A stretch of 64,000 nucleotides of DNA from Sphingomonas sp. H160509 (GTDB lineage: Bacteria > Pseudomonadota > Alphaproteobacteria > Sphingomonadales > Sphingomonadaceae). Shown here in pieces: positions 40,033 through 49,405 of this stretch. A program made the translations under genes and the position numbers. The stretch is from contig NZ_JAMXSR020000002.1 in assembly GCF_024124765.2 (NCBI RefSeq), positions 3,864,001-3,928,000 of the forward strand, read 5' to 3'. Below the pieces are notes generated by a model. The model did no database searches, was not told the DNA's origin, and saw nothing but the letters and a program-made list of their open reading frames with translations. How positions within the stretch are numbered: the first letter of the stretch is position 1; each line of letters starts with the position of its first letter.

Positions 40033-41442
40033 TCAGGGGCGGTCGGTAAGGTCCCGCATGTCGCCACGGTCATCCTGACGGGCGAGATCGCCGTCCGTCT
40101 GACGATCCATCCCTGAGGGTGGCGTCGTGCGGTCGCCGTCGATCGCCCGATCGGCGGGGTTATCGGTCGACTTGGCACCGTCGAGCATCCGCTTCACGGC
40201 ATTCCCGGCTGCATCGCGACCACCCAGGCCGAACGCCAGGGCAAAGGCGACTGCGATCGCACCGAGCAGCAACCCGAACGCCAGGTTGATGATGTCGTCG
40301 GCCAGACCCATGAAGCGCAGGCCGATCGCGGTGCCGAGCACGATGATCGCGATCCGTACGACGGGGGCGGCAACGCGCGTGCCCTGGTCGCCGTTGCGCT
40401 CGATGGCGTGCGCCACGAAGCGGGCGATGACGACCGATGCGAAGATGATGATCGCCCCGAACACGACCTGCCCGAACAGCGTCAGCACCTCGGCCATGAT
40501 CTGCGAGCCATAGGCGAAGTTCAGCTGGCGGAACGCTTCCATCAGGCCGAAGATCAGGATCGCGACGAACGCGCCGGTGCCGACCGTCTTCGATGGCACG
40601 AACGACGGACCGGTCGACTGGCCGGTGGTGCCGAGCTCGCGGTTCTCCGTGTTGCCGAAGATGCCGATCGACCCGATCGTCCGGTCGAAGCCGGTCGTTG
40701 CCAGGAACTGCGTCAACAGACGCGACGCGAACTTGGCGATGACATAGGCGACGGCGAGGATCATGCCGGCGGCGATGACGTGCGGGATGGCGTCGAGGAT
40801 GATGCGCAGCATGGCGGTTGCCGGCTGCGAGATCGCCGCGATGTTCAGCGTGTCGAGCGCCGCGATCGAGACCGGGATGATGATCAGCGCGAACACGATG
40901 CCGCCGATCGTACGCGGCAACATCGTCGGATCGGTCGGCGTGGTCGCGCCGACATGCGTCGAGAAGCGCTCGACATGGCTGGCCGTAATGACCGCCTCGA
41001 CCGCCTTCTTGGCGACCTTGGCGAGGACATAGCCGAGGAAGAAGATCAGCGCGGCACCGATGATCCGCGGGATGGCCGTGCCGAAGCCCTGCAGCATGTC
41101 GCCGAGCGGACCGGTTGCGCCGGCCAGCCCTAGCGGCTGCGTCGCAAGGAACAGCGCGATGAGGAGAACCACCCAATAGGCGGCATCACCGACCTGCGCG
41201 CCGATCGTGGTCGGGTTGCGTGGGTTTGCGTTCGGCTCGTTGGCGTGGATCGCAAGCGGCGTCTTGTTGACGAGCTTGGCGACGCCCCACTTCACGGCGC
41301 GTGCGATCGCCCAGCCGATGACGAGGATGATCAGCGCCGCGATGATCCGGGGTGTCCAGATCTCGACATAGCTCCAGGCTTGCGCCCCGAAATCGCGGGT
41401 GTTCGATACGACCGTATCGCCCGCATAGGTTACGTCTTGCAT
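40033..41442 (-). CDS. Mechanosensitive-channel-like TM-helix repeat protein
   Basis: 469 residues with several hydrophobic segments of the TM_helix (PF05552) repeat type: PRIIAALIILVIGWAIARAV, PRIIGAALIFFLGYVLAKVA, and AYVIAKFASRLLTQFLA. The C-terminus GLAFALAFGLGGRDAAGNAV-like block (here AVAFALAFGLGGRDAAG) is typical. A polar tail of about 50 residues follows. The family is related to small-conductance mechanosensitive channels. The frame is intact. Confidence 0.88.
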   Translation of the reverse strand: MQDVTYAGDTVVSNTRDFGAQAWSYVEIWTPRIIAALIILVIGWAIARAVKWGVAKLVNKTPLAIHANEPNANPRNPTTIGAQVGDAAYWVVLLIALFLATQPLGLAGATGPLGDMLQGFGTAIPRIIGAALIFFLGYVLAKVAKKAVEAVITASHVERFSTHVGATTPTDPTMLPRTIGGIVFALIIIPVSIAALDTLNIAAISQPATAMLRIILDAIPHVIAAGMILAVAYVIAKFASRLLTQFLATTGFDRTIGSIGIFGNTENRELGTTGQSTGPSFVPSKTVGTGAFVAILIFGLMEAFRQLNFAYGSQIMAEVLTLFGQVVFGAIIIFASVVIARFVAHAIERNGDQGTRVAAPVVRIAIIVLGTAIGLRFMGLADDIINLAFGLLLGAIAVAFALAFGLGGRDAAGNAVKRMLDGAKSTDNPADRAIDGDRTTPPSGMDRQTDGDLARQDDRGDMRDLTDRP

Positions 41443-41540
41443 GTGTGTGTTCCTTGAAACCCTCTACGGGGCCTGACGTCTGCCGGTGCGCGGCGCCGTG
41501 TGCCTTGGGTGCGCTCTGGCCTCGATGCCGCGGTTCCGGA

Positions 41541-41906
41541 TTAGAGTGGTGATGCGGGGTCGGTCAGGATGCCGCATGCAGCAGCGGCCTTGCCGACCTC
41601 GAGCGGTACCTTGGGATCCTTGACCTGCCCCGACACGCGAACGAAGTCGCTGGCCGTCAGGCGGCCCGGCGTGGTGTCGCCTTCACGCGACGCCTTGGCC
41701 GCGCGACCGAGTTGCTGGAGCTGGCCAAGCGACAGGTTCGCCTCGAGCCGGTCGCCGACGCACTGCGACTGCGCAGGCTGGAAGCCATAGCCCTCGAGCG
41801 AGGTGGCGATCTTCGCCGACGGATTGACGCACGCAGCGAGCGACAGCGTGGTGATGCCGACAACAGCGAGTGCCGCACCGCGTGAAAAACTAGGATGCCG
41901 AGTCAT
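41541..41906 (-). CDS. Lipoprotein of unknown function
   Basis: 121 residues from the ATG at 41906, which has GAGGGG six bases upstream. LSLAAC gives a lipobox after a 25-residue signal. The mature protein has a FQPAQSQCVGDRLEANLSL segment and a second cysteine pair region near the end (AAAACGILTD). No family recognised. Confidence 0.7.
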   Translation of the reverse strand: MTRHPSFSRGAALAVVGITTLSLAACVNPSAKIATSLEGYGFQPAQSQCVGDRLEANLSLGQLQQLGRAAKASREGDTTPGRLTASDFVRVSGQVKDPKVPLEVGKAAAACGILTDPASPL

Positions 41907-42214
41907 GAAAAGCCCCTCTTGTCGGGGCCATGACATCAGGCCGGAGTGGCCCGCGATCCGATGATCCCGAGCGCCAAACCCTTCAATTCATTTAAAAGTT
42001 TCTAGTATTGTTAACCAGTCGCCGGGTAGATGAATACTATTCTACCCGGATGAGCGGACAGCGGATTAGCGCTGAAACACCTTTTCAGAACGACCTTCCA
42101 TGCGGCTCCGCCCACGCAGTCTGGCTGGTCGATATGGGCCTACGTTCGACGCACTCAGCCGCGGATTAGGGTGGCAAGCGACAGGGATGCGGCTCACGAC
42201 CATGGCCTCAGACG
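41907..42214. other. 308-bp intergenic region with one hairpin
   Basis: Between the lipoprotein start and the IclR stop I see no gene. The stretch is AT-richer than average around 41980-42050 and carries the hairpin at 42022-42049. Confidence 0.7.
42022..42049. repeat. Perfect inverted repeat, 9-bp arms
   Basis: CCGGGTAGA and TCTACCCGG flank TGAATACTAT. No T-run follows on either strand, so an operator is about as likely as a terminator. Confidence 0.65.
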
Positions 42215-43030
42215 TCAGGCGGACGTCTCGCTCGGCGCGTACCAGCCTAGCGCTTGCGAAATCTGCGTTGCGGTGCGCTCCAGTGCGACCAGTGCTTCGT
42301 CGGCGGAGATATGCGGGGTCTCGTCGATGACCTCGAGGAACGGGATGGTCAGCGCGGCAACGACGTGGCCGTCAAAGCCGAAGATCGGGCAACTGATGTC
42401 GGAAACGCCGCCCATCCGTGCGCTGCGGATCGATTCATAGCCGCGTTCGCGGATTTCGGTAAAGGCGGCATCGAGCGTGTCGCGAGCCGCCGGGTCCATT
42501 GTTTGGTCGAGGATCGCGGATCGGGCATCGTCGGCCATGAAGGCGAGCAGGACGTGACCCGAGCAGTTTGTCGCCAAGGCTATGCTGGTACCCAGCCGGA
42601 CGGCGAAACCGGTCGGGCCCGGGCTTTCCTGTCGAAGGATGATCAGTCCCGACGTGCCGTTGACGACGACGAGATGGCAGGATTGCATCGCGGTCGCCGC
42701 CAAGGTCTGCATCAGCGGCGCGGCGACGTGCGTCAGTTCCTGCGCGGGGGTCGCGCGGTGCGCGGTTTCGAGGAGCTTGTACGTCACGCGGTAGCGATCG
42801 CTGCCGGGATCCTTGTGTAGCCAGCCGCGCCGCCCGAGCACGACGATCACGCGGAAGAGTTCGCTGATCGACCGCGACAGGCGGGCGGCGATCTCGCTTA
42901 CCGTCAGGCCGTTCGGTTCGCGTGCGAGCAGTTCGACGATGTCGATCGCCTTTTCCAGCGCGGGCGCCGAATAGACGCGCGGACTGGCGCTATTGGTGTC
43001 TGGCGGGGGCGGCGGCGAGGGAAGCGGCAT
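42215..43030 (-). CDS. IclR-family transcriptional regulator
   Basis: 271 residues. The winged helix is at ALEKAIDIVELLAREPNGLT and VSEIAARLSRSISELFRVI; the IclR effector domain follows, with SCHLVVVNGTSGLIILRQES and DISCPIFGFDGHVVAALTIP. It is divergent from lldD and the fucose-type genes, so it most likely controls them, responding to an acid intermediate. The 164-bp divergent region contains CTTTCATATCTGAAAG, a likely binding site. Confidence 0.93.
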   Translation of the reverse strand: MPLPSPPPPPDTNSASPRVYSAPALEKAIDIVELLAREPNGLTVSEIAARLSRSISELFRVIVVLGRRGWLHKDPGSDRYRVTYKLLETAHRATPAQELTHVAAPLMQTLAATAMQSCHLVVVNGTSGLIILRQESPGPTGFAVRLGTSIALATNCSGHVLLAFMADDARSAILDQTMDPAARDTLDAAFTEIRERGYESIRSARMGGVSDISCPIFGFDGHVVAALTIPFLEVIDETPHISADEALVALERTATQISQALGWYAPSETSA

Positions 43031-43096
43031 GGTCGAAGCTATCGTGATTGCGGGCGCGATCCTTATGCCGCAAGCGCGCGGACGCGGAACAACAAT

Positions 43097-43112
43097 CTTT
43101 CATATCTGAAAG
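43097..43112. promoter_or_regulatory. Candidate IclR operator
   Basis: CTTTCATATCTGAAAG has perfect 6-bp arms around TATC and extends to CAA...TTG with a one-base offset. It lies 83-98 bases upstream of lldD and 67-82 bases upstream of the divergent iclR-type gene. Confidence 0.55.
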
Positions 43113-43194
43113 TTGCTGGCGGGGGCGTTGGCTTGCTAGGGAACGTCGTGCGCTGCGATTCCGGGATCGATGTGCACAATATGGGAGATTCTGC

Positions 43195-44328
43195 ATGACG
43201 ATCGCCTCGACGCTCGATTTCCGCGAGGCTGCACGCAAGCGGCTGCCGCGGTTCCTGTTCGAGTATGCCGATGGCGGCTCCTATGCGGAGGCGACGCTGG
43301 CGCGCAACGTCAGCGACCTGTCGAGCATCGCGCTGCGCCAGCGCGTGTTGCGCGACGTGTCCGATATCGATCTGTCGACGACGCTGTTCGGCCAGCATCA
43401 GGCGTTGCCGGTCGGGCTTGGGCCGGTCGGCATCGCGGGCATGTACCATCGTCGCGGCGAGACGCAGGCGGCGCGGGCTGCGCATGCCGCGGGCGTGCCG
43501 TTCTGCCTGTCGACGGTGTCGCTCTGTTCGCTCGGCGAAGTGGTGAAGGCGGCGCCGACCGGGCCAACCTGGTTTCAGCTCTACGTCATTCGCGACCGCG
43601 CGTTCATGCGCGATCTGCTCGCCACGGCTAAGGCGCAAGGCGCGAAGGCGCTGGTGTTTACGGTCGACATGCCGGTGCCGGGTGCGCGCTACCGCGATCA
43701 GCATTCGGGGATGTCGGGGCCGCGCGCGCCGCTGCGGCGAATGTTGCAGGCGATGGGCAGACCCGGCTGGGCGTGGGACGTAGGCTTGCACGGGCGGCCG
43801 CACCAGCTCGGCAATCTGGAGGCGGTGCTGGGCAAGGCGAGCGGGCTGAACGATTACATGGGCTGGCTTGGCAACAATTTCGATCCGTCGATCGCGTGGA
43901 AGGACCTCGAATGGATCCGCGACGGCTGGGACGGGCCGCTGATCATCAAGGGCATCCTCGACCCCGACGACGCGCGCGAGGCGGCGGCGATCGGTGCGGA
44001 CGGGATCGTCGTGTCGAACCATGGCGGGCGGCAGCTCGACGGCGTGCTGTCGAGCGCGGCGGCGCTGCCGGCGATCGCGGAGGCGGTGAAGGGGCAGCTC
44101 ACCGTGCTGGCGGATTCGGGCGTGCGGTCGGGGCTCGACGTGGTGCGGATGCTGGCGTTGGGAGCGGATGGCGTGTTGCTCGGCCGGGCGTGGCTGTATG
44201 CGCTGGCGGCGCGGGGGGAAGCTGGCGTGACGCAATTGCTGACGCTGATCGAGCGGGAGATGCGCGTGGCGATGGCGCTGACGGGGGTGCGGTCGATTGC
44301 GGAGATCGACCGGGGTATTCTGGTTTAG
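43195..44328 (+). CDS. lldD: FMN-dependent L-lactate dehydrogenase
   Basis: 377 residues of the alpha-hydroxy-acid oxidase family. The start is ATG 43195 after GGGAGA. RLPRFLFEYADGGSYAEAT, PVGLGPVGIAGMYHRRGE and the FMN/active-site GIVVSNHGGRQLDGVLSS (His near residue 277) identify it, with LADSGVRSGLDVVRMLALGA near the end. It oxidises L-lactate to pyruvate at the membrane and passes electrons to quinone. Its place among the fucose genes fits removal of L-lactate formed by the hydrolase of that pathway. The frame is intact. Confidence 0.93.
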   Translation: MTIASTLDFREAARKRLPRFLFEYADGGSYAEATLARNVSDLSSIALRQRVLRDVSDIDLSTTLFGQHQALPVGLGPVGIAGMYHRRGETQAARAAHAAGVPFCLSTVSLCSLGEVVKAAPTGPTWFQLYVIRDRAFMRDLLATAKAQGAKALVFTVDMPVPGARYRDQHSGMSGPRAPLRRMLQAMGRPGWAWDVGLHGRPHQLGNLEAVLGKASGLNDYMGWLGNNFDPSIAWKDLEWIRDGWDGPLIIKGILDPDDAREAAAIGADGIVVSNHGGRQLDGVLSSAAALPAIAEAVKGQLTVLADSGVRSGLDVVRMLALGADGVLLGRAWLYALAARGEAGVTQLLTLIEREMRVAMALTGVRSIAEIDRGILV

Positions 44329-44360
44329 GTTTCACGCACCTTTCCTCCCGAAAGAAGCAT

Positions 44361-44415
44361 GTTTCCCCGCGAAGGCGGGGACCCAGACTGGGCTCCCGCC
44401 TTCGCGGGAGAACAA
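44361..44415. repeat. Intergenic inverted repeat, family A, copy 3
   Basis: Same layout and nearly the same sequence as 6502-6556: CCCCGCGAAGGCGGGG, ACCCAGACTGGG, then CTCCCGCCTTCGCGGGAG. It lies between convergent lldD and fucP. Confidence 0.85.
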
Positions 44416-44440
44416 GGAGGTGGGTGGCGCGCCAGGTTGC

Positions 44441-45718
44441 TCAGTGGATCGTCGGCTGAAGCTCTTCGCCCGACAGCGTCCGCCCGGACTTCATCGCGAA
44501 CACCAGCACCACCAGGAAGCAGACCGCCGGCACCAGCATCGCGGTGTCGATCCCGGCGAGATCGGAGATATGCCCCATCAACCCGGTCAGCACCGCGCCG
44601 CCGATGATCGCCATGATGATCAGCGAAGCGCCCGCGCGACGGAGCGGGCCCAGTCCGTCCATGCCGAGCGCGAAGATCGTCGGGAACTGGATCGACATGA
44701 ACAGGCTGGCGAGCACCAGGGCGTACAACCCGACCTGCCCACCGACGAGACCCGCGACGGCGGCGAGCACCGCGCTGACGACCGCGAAGATCGCGAGCAG
44801 GCGAGGGGGCGCGATCCGGCCCATCAGAGCGGTGCCGGCGAAGCGGCCGATCCCGAACAGTACGAGGCTTGCGAAGAGGTAATCCGCGGCATCGTGCTCG
44901 GCCATGCCGGGGACGTTCGCCTGTGCATAGCGGATCGTATAGCTCCAGATGCCGACCTGCGCGCCGACGTAGAAGAACTGCGTCACCGTCGCGAAGATCA
45001 GCCGCGGGTGGCGGAACACGTCGACGAACCGTGATGGCGCGCCGACGGTCTCTTCGGCGCGATGCTCGGGAAAGCGGATCACCGCGGCGGCGACCGCGAA
45101 CAGCAACACGACGAGGCCGATCACCAGATACGGCGTCTGCACCGCGACGACTTCGCTGCGATAGAAGGCCTCGCGCGCCGCCGGGCTCATCGCCGCGACC
45201 GCGCTCTCGTCGTGGACGATCGCCGACAGGATGAAATACTTGCCGATCAGCACGCCCGCGACGGTACCGACCGGGTTTGCCGCCTGCGCCCAGTTCAACC
45301 GCTTGGCCGCCGTCGTCGGGTCGCCGAGTTCGGTCATCAGCGGGTTCGCCGACGTCTCGAGGAATGCCAGCCCGCACGCGATCACGAACAGCGCGGCGAG
45401 GAAATACAGATACTCCCCGTAATGCGCCGCGGGATAGAAGAGCAGCGCCCCCGCCGCATACAGCACCAGCCCGGTGACGATCGCAGTCTTGTAGCCCTTC
45501 GCGCGCGTTACCAGCGCGGCCGGCACCGCGAGCAGGAAATAGCCCATGTAGAAGGCCTGCTGGACGAAGCTGGTCTGGAAATCGGTGAGCGTGAACGCCT
45601 TCTTGAACTGCGCGATCAGGATGTCGTTGAGGTTGTTCGCCATCCCCCAGAGGAAGAACAGCGCGACCGTCAGCACGATCGCCGGCACATATTTCCTGTC
45701 GGCGGTCGTTCCGCTCAT
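44441..45718 (-). CDS. fucP: L-fucose/H+ symporter (FucP-type MFS)
   Basis: 425 residues, 12 predicted membrane helices. ALFFLWGMANNLNDILIAQF with the FxxWGxxxxxNDxL signature marks the FucP/GluP branch of the major facilitator family; QTSFVQQAFYMGYFLLAVPA and LNWAQAANPVGTVAGVLIGK also fit. It imports a 6-deoxysugar or hexose with protons. The neighbouring pathway makes L-fucose the likely substrate. It is the last gene of the minus-strand cluster. Confidence 0.92.
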   Translation of the reverse strand: MSGTTADRKYVPAIVLTVALFFLWGMANNLNDILIAQFKKAFTLTDFQTSFVQQAFYMGYFLLAVPAALVTRAKGYKTAIVTGLVLYAAGALLFYPAAHYGEYLYFLAALFVIACGLAFLETSANPLMTELGDPTTAAKRLNWAQAANPVGTVAGVLIGKYFILSAIVHDESAVAAMSPAAREAFYRSEVVAVQTPYLVIGLVVLLFAVAAAVIRFPEHRAEETVGAPSRFVDVFRHPRLIFATVTQFFYVGAQVGIWSYTIRYAQANVPGMAEHDAADYLFASLVLFGIGRFAGTALMGRIAPPRLLAIFAVVSAVLAAVAGLVGGQVGLYALVLASLFMSIQFPTIFALGMDGLGPLRRAGASLIIMAIIGGAVLTGLMGHISDLAGIDTAMLVPAVCFLVVLVFAMKSGRTLSGEELQPTIH

Positions 45719-45742
45719 GATCCACTCCTGATTATGTTTTTG

Positions 45743-46495
45743 TCAGTCTATCGCGCGGTCGAGATGGGTGTAGCCGCCATCGACATAGAGCCATTGCCCG
45801 GTCGTGTGGCTTGCCCGGTCGGAGAGCAGGAAGACCACCGTGTCGGCGATTTCGCGATCCTCGGTCATGCGGTGGCCGAGCGGGATGCGCGCGACGATGC
45901 CGTCGAGCTTCGCCTGCGGATCATCGAAACTGTCGATCCAGCGCTGGTAGAGCGGCGTCATCACCTCGGCGGGGATCACCGCGTTGACGCGAATTCCGTC
46001 GCCGCGTAGCGCGACCGCCCATTCACGGGTCAGCGCAAGCTGCGCGCCCTTGGCGGCGGCGTACGCGCTGGTATCGCCCTGGCCGGTGACCGCGGTCTTC
46101 GACGAGATGTTGACGATCGCGCCGCCGGTCTTGCGCAGATGCGGCACCGCGTGATGCGCCATCGCGAAATAATGGACGAGGTTCTGGTCTAGCGAGGCGC
46201 GAAACTCAGCCGGCGTCCGTCCGAGCCCTATATTCTCGTTGGCGCCGGCGTTGTTCACCAGCCCGTCGATCCGGCCATAGCGCGCGACCGCCGCTTCGAC
46301 AGCCGCTGCGCACGCGTCGTCGTCGGACAATTCGGTCGCGACGAACAGATGGTCGGCCACGAAGTGCTCCGGCGCGCTCCGTGACACGATCACCGGGGTC
46401 GCCCCTTCCTCGGCCAACCCGCGCGCGATGGCGAGGCCGATACCGGCCCCGCCACCCGTGACGATCACAACCTTGCCGTCGAGCCCGAGCTTCAT
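45743..46495 (-). CDS. L-fucose dehydrogenase-like SDR
   Basis: 250-residue short-chain dehydrogenase: VIVTGGGAGIGLAIARGLAE cofactor turn, NNAG in VNNAGANENIG, and SAYAAAKGAQLALTREWAVA with the Tyr-x3-Lys. The RVNAVIPAEVMTPLYQRWID segment resembles bacterial L-fucose dehydrogenases that make L-fucono-lactone. Assignment rests on that and on the pathway context. The ATG overlaps the preceding dehydratase stop by ATGA. Ten to twenty bases separate it from fucP. Confidence 0.85.
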   Translation of the reverse strand: MKLGLDGKVVIVTGGGAGIGLAIARGLAEEGATPVIVSRSAPEHFVADHLFVATELSDDDACAAAVEAAVARYGRIDGLVNNAGANENIGLGRTPAEFRASLDQNLVHYFAMAHHAVPHLRKTGGAIVNISSKTAVTGQGDTSAYAAAKGAQLALTREWAVALRGDGIRVNAVIPAEVMTPLYQRWIDSFDDPQAKLDGIVARIPLGHRMTEDREIADTVVFLLSDRASHTTGQWLYVDGGYTHLDRAID

Positions 46496-47771
46496 CCGGC
46501 GAACCGATAGTCGATCAGCGACTGCGGCTTCATCTCGATCGAATAGCCGGGCAGCGTCGGCGGCATGTAGGCTGCGTCACGGATCACGCAGGGGTCGACG
46601 AAATGCTCGTGCAGATGGTCGACATACTCGATCACGCGCCCCCTCCTTGGTCCCGGAGAAGCAGAGATAGTCGATCATCGAGAGATGCTGGACATATTCG
46701 CACAGGCCGACCCCGCCGGCATGCGGGCACACTGGCAGGTCGTACCGGGCCGCCAGCAACAGCACGGCCAGCACCTCGTTGACGCCGCCCAGACGGCAGC
46801 TGTCGATCTGGACGACGTCGATCGCGCCCGCCGCCATGAACTGTTTGAACATGATGCGGTTCTGGCACATCTCGCCGGTCGCGACCTTCACCTCGCCGAT
46901 CGCGTCGCGGATCGCCTGGTGGCCGAGGATATCGTCGGGACTGGTCGGCTCCTCGATGAACCACGGCTTGGCGAAGGCGAGCGCGTTGACCCATTCGATC
47001 GCCTGCGGGACGTCCCACACCTGGTTCGCGTCGATCATCAGCTTGCGGTCGGGGCCGAGCACTTCGCGCGCGATCGTCAGGCGACGGATATCATCCTCCA
47101 GATCGCGACCGACCTTCAGCTTGATGTAATCGAAGCCGGCATCAACAGCCTCCTGCGCGAGCCGACGCAGCTTATCGTCGGGATAACCGAGCCAGCCGGC
47201 CGACGTGGTGTAGCAGGGGAAGCCGGTCGCTTCGAGATCGGCGATCCGCTCCGCCTTGCCCGCAGCGCGGTTCGTCAGCAGCGTGAGCGCGTCTTCGGGG
47301 GGTGATCGCGTCGGTCAGGTACCGGAAGTCGATCGTCCGGACCAGTTCCTCCGGGGTCATGTCGGCGACGAGGCGCCAGACCGGCTTGCCGACCGCCTTC
47401 GCCCACAGATCCCAGATCGCGTTGACCACCGCGCCGGTCGCGAGGTGGATCGCGCCCTTGTCGGGGCCGATCCAGCGCAACTGGCTGTCGCCGGTCAGAT
47501 GCCGCCACATTCGCCCCGGATTCTCGATGATCCAGTCGAGGTCGAGCCCGATCACCAGATGCCGCATGGCCTCGATCGCCGCGACGCAGATGTCGTTACC
47601 GCGGCCGATCGTGAAGGTCAGGCCGTGGCCTTCGAGACCGTCCGTATCGGTGTCGAGCACGACATAGGCGGCCGAATAATCCGGATCGGGGTTCATCGCG
47701 TCGGACCCGTCGAGCCCCGCGCTGGTCGGGAAACGAAGGTCGATCGTCCGCAGGCCGGTGATGGTCGTCAT
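46492..47771 (-). CDS. L-fuconate dehydratase (enolase superfamily), two frameshifts
   Basis: Removes water from L-fuconate to give 2-keto-3-deoxy-L-fuconate. The start MTTITGLRTIDLRFPTSAGL with DGSDAMNPDPDYSAAYVVLD is typical of FucD. The enolase residues are DYIKLKVGRD (Lys pair near 217-219), MIDANQVWD, WFIEEPTSPDD, KVATGEMCQNR and HAGGVGLCEYVQH. Six G at 47297-47302 and five C at 46639-46643 break the frame. One base fewer at each restores DAITPEDALTLLTNRAAG and SGTKEGRVIEYVDHLHEHF, and a 425-residue enzyme. It overlaps both neighbours (ATGA). Confidence 0.93.
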
Positions 47772-48613
47772 GCGGCGGCGACCATCGTCTGCGTCTGCTC
47801 GCCGAGGCCATCGATGCCGAGGCGGACCGTCTGGCCCGCACGCAGATATACCGGCGGCTTCTGGCCCAGGCCGACGCCCTTCGGCGTACCGGTCGAGATG
47901 ATGTCGCCGGCTTCGAGCGTGCAGAAGTCGCTGAGGTACGAAACGATCGTCGCGACGTCGAAAATCATGTTGGCGGTGGTGCCGTCCTGATAGCGATGGC
48001 CGTCGACTTCGAGCCACAGGCCCAGCTTTTGGGGATCGCCGACCTCGTCCGCGGTGACGAGCCAGGGACCGATCGGGCCGAACGTATCGCAGCCCTTGCC
48101 CTTGTCCCACGTACCGCCGCGCTCGAGCTGGAACGCACGCTCGGACACGTCGTGGACGACGCAATAGCCGGCGACGTGCGACAGTGCGTCTTCCTTGGCG
48201 ATGTGGCGGCCGGGCGTACCGATGACGACGCCGAGTTCGACCTCCCAGTCGGTCTTTTCCGAGCCGCGCGGGATCTCGACATCGTCGTTCGGGCCCTGGA
48301 TCGCGCTGGTCCACTTACCGAACACGACCGGCTCGGCGGGGAGGGCCATGTTGCTCTCGGCGGCGTGATCCGAATAGTTCAGGCCGATGCAGATGAACTT
48401 GCCGGTCCGCGTGACGCACGACCCGATCCGCGGCGCACCGTCTACCTTGAGCAAGGTCGTCACGTCGAGCGCGGCGATTTTCGCAAGGCCTTCAGGGGAC
48501 AGCAAGTCGCCGGCGATGTCGCCGAGATCCGCGGGCAGCGCGCGGATCGCACCGTCCTGATCGAGGATACCGGGCTTTTCCTGGCCGCGTGGGCCGTAAC
48601 GAAGAAGTTTCAT
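47768..48613 (-). CDS. 2,4-diketo-3-deoxy-L-fuconate hydrolase-like (FAH family)
   Basis: 281 residues of the fumarylacetoacetase fold. FICIGLNYSDHAAESNMALP, the metal-binding DWEVELGVVIGTPGRHIA (two Glu), and GYCVVHDVSERAFQLERGG are characteristic. In the non-phosphorylating L-fucose route this enzyme splits the diketo acid to pyruvate and L-lactate. Its placement between the dehydratase and the dehydrogenase genes supports that role. Its stop overlaps the dehydratase ATG (ATGA). The frame is intact. Confidence 0.9.
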   Translation of the reverse strand: MKLLRYGPRGQEKPGILDQDGAIRALPADLGDIAGDLLSPEGLAKIAALDVTTLLKVDGAPRIGSCVTRTGKFICIGLNYSDHAAESNMALPAEPVVFGKWTSAIQGPNDDVEIPRGSEKTDWEVELGVVIGTPGRHIAKEDALSHVAGYCVVHDVSERAFQLERGGTWDKGKGCDTFGPIGPWLVTADEVGDPQKLGLWLEVDGHRYQDGTTANMIFDVATIVSYLSDFCTLEAGDIISTGTPKGVGLGQKPPVYLRAGQTVRLGIDGLGEQTQTMVAAA

Positions 48614-48623
48614 CTGATGATCC

Positions 48624-49364
48624 TTAGTTGACCCAGCCGCCGTCGATCACGTGGACCGCGCCGGTGGTGAAGCTCGATTCGTCGCTGGCGAGATACAGGA
48701 ACAGCGCGGCGATCTCTTCGGCGCGGCCCAGCCGGCCCATCGGCTGGCGCGCGACGAACGCGGCGTCGGCCTCGCTGACCGAAATGCCCTGAGTCCCCGC
48801 CTGCGAGACGATGCGTTCGCGCAGGGACGGGGTCTCGATCGTCCCCGGGCACACGCAGTTGCAGCGGATCCCGCGGCCGACGAAATCGGCCGCCACGGCC
48901 TTGGTCAGCCCGACAACGGCTGCCTTCGATGCGCCGTAAGCGTAGCGGTTTGGGATGCCCTTCACGCTCGACGCGATGCTGCTCATGTTGACGATCGCAC
49001 CGCCGCCGCGTGCGAGCATGCCTGGCAGGAACGCGCGGGTCATGCGGTGCATCGCGTGGACGTTGAGGTCGAACGACAGCATCCAGTCGTCATCGCTGCC
49101 TTGCAAGATGTCGCCCGCCGCGACGAAGCCGGCGACGTTGGCGAGAATGTCGATGTCGCCGATCATGGCGGGCAGCGCGGCAATCGCGCTGGCGTCGAGC
49201 AGGTCGACGACGTGATGCTCGACGCCTCCGACTGACTTCAACGCTAAGGCATCGCGATCAAGCGCTAATACCCGGGCGCCCTCGTCGCGGAAACGTTCGG
49301 CGGTGGCGCGGCCGATACCTTGTGCCGCCGCGGTCACCACCGCGGTCTTGCCGGACAGTCTCAT
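48624..49364 (-). CDS. 2-keto-3-deoxy-L-fuconate dehydrogenase-like SDR
   Basis: 246-residue SDR close to the BDH2/DHRS6 type: AVVTAAAQGIGRATAERFRD, ILANVAGFVAAGDILQGSDD, SVKGIPNRYAYGASKAAVVG with Tyr-x3-Lys, and RCNCVCPGTIETPSLRERIV. Homologues in Xanthomonas oxidise 2-keto-3-deoxy-L-fuconate to the diketo acid with NAD+. It is first in the minus-strand operon; ten bases separate it from the hydrolase. Divergent from the mutarotase. Confidence 0.9.
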   Translation of the reverse strand: MRLSGKTAVVTAAAQGIGRATAERFRDEGARVLALDRDALALKSVGGVEHHVVDLLDASAIAALPAMIGDIDILANVAGFVAAGDILQGSDDDWMLSFDLNVHAMHRMTRAFLPGMLARGGGAIVNMSSIASSVKGIPNRYAYGASKAAVVGLTKAVAADFVGRGIRCNCVCPGTIETPSLRERIVSQAGTQGISVSEADAAFVARQPMGRLGRAEEIAALFLYLASDESSFTTGAVHVIDGGWVN

Positions 49365-49405
49365 TCCATCTCCTGCGCGTCGTTGTGCGTTTTGCCGGTT
49401 TTATT

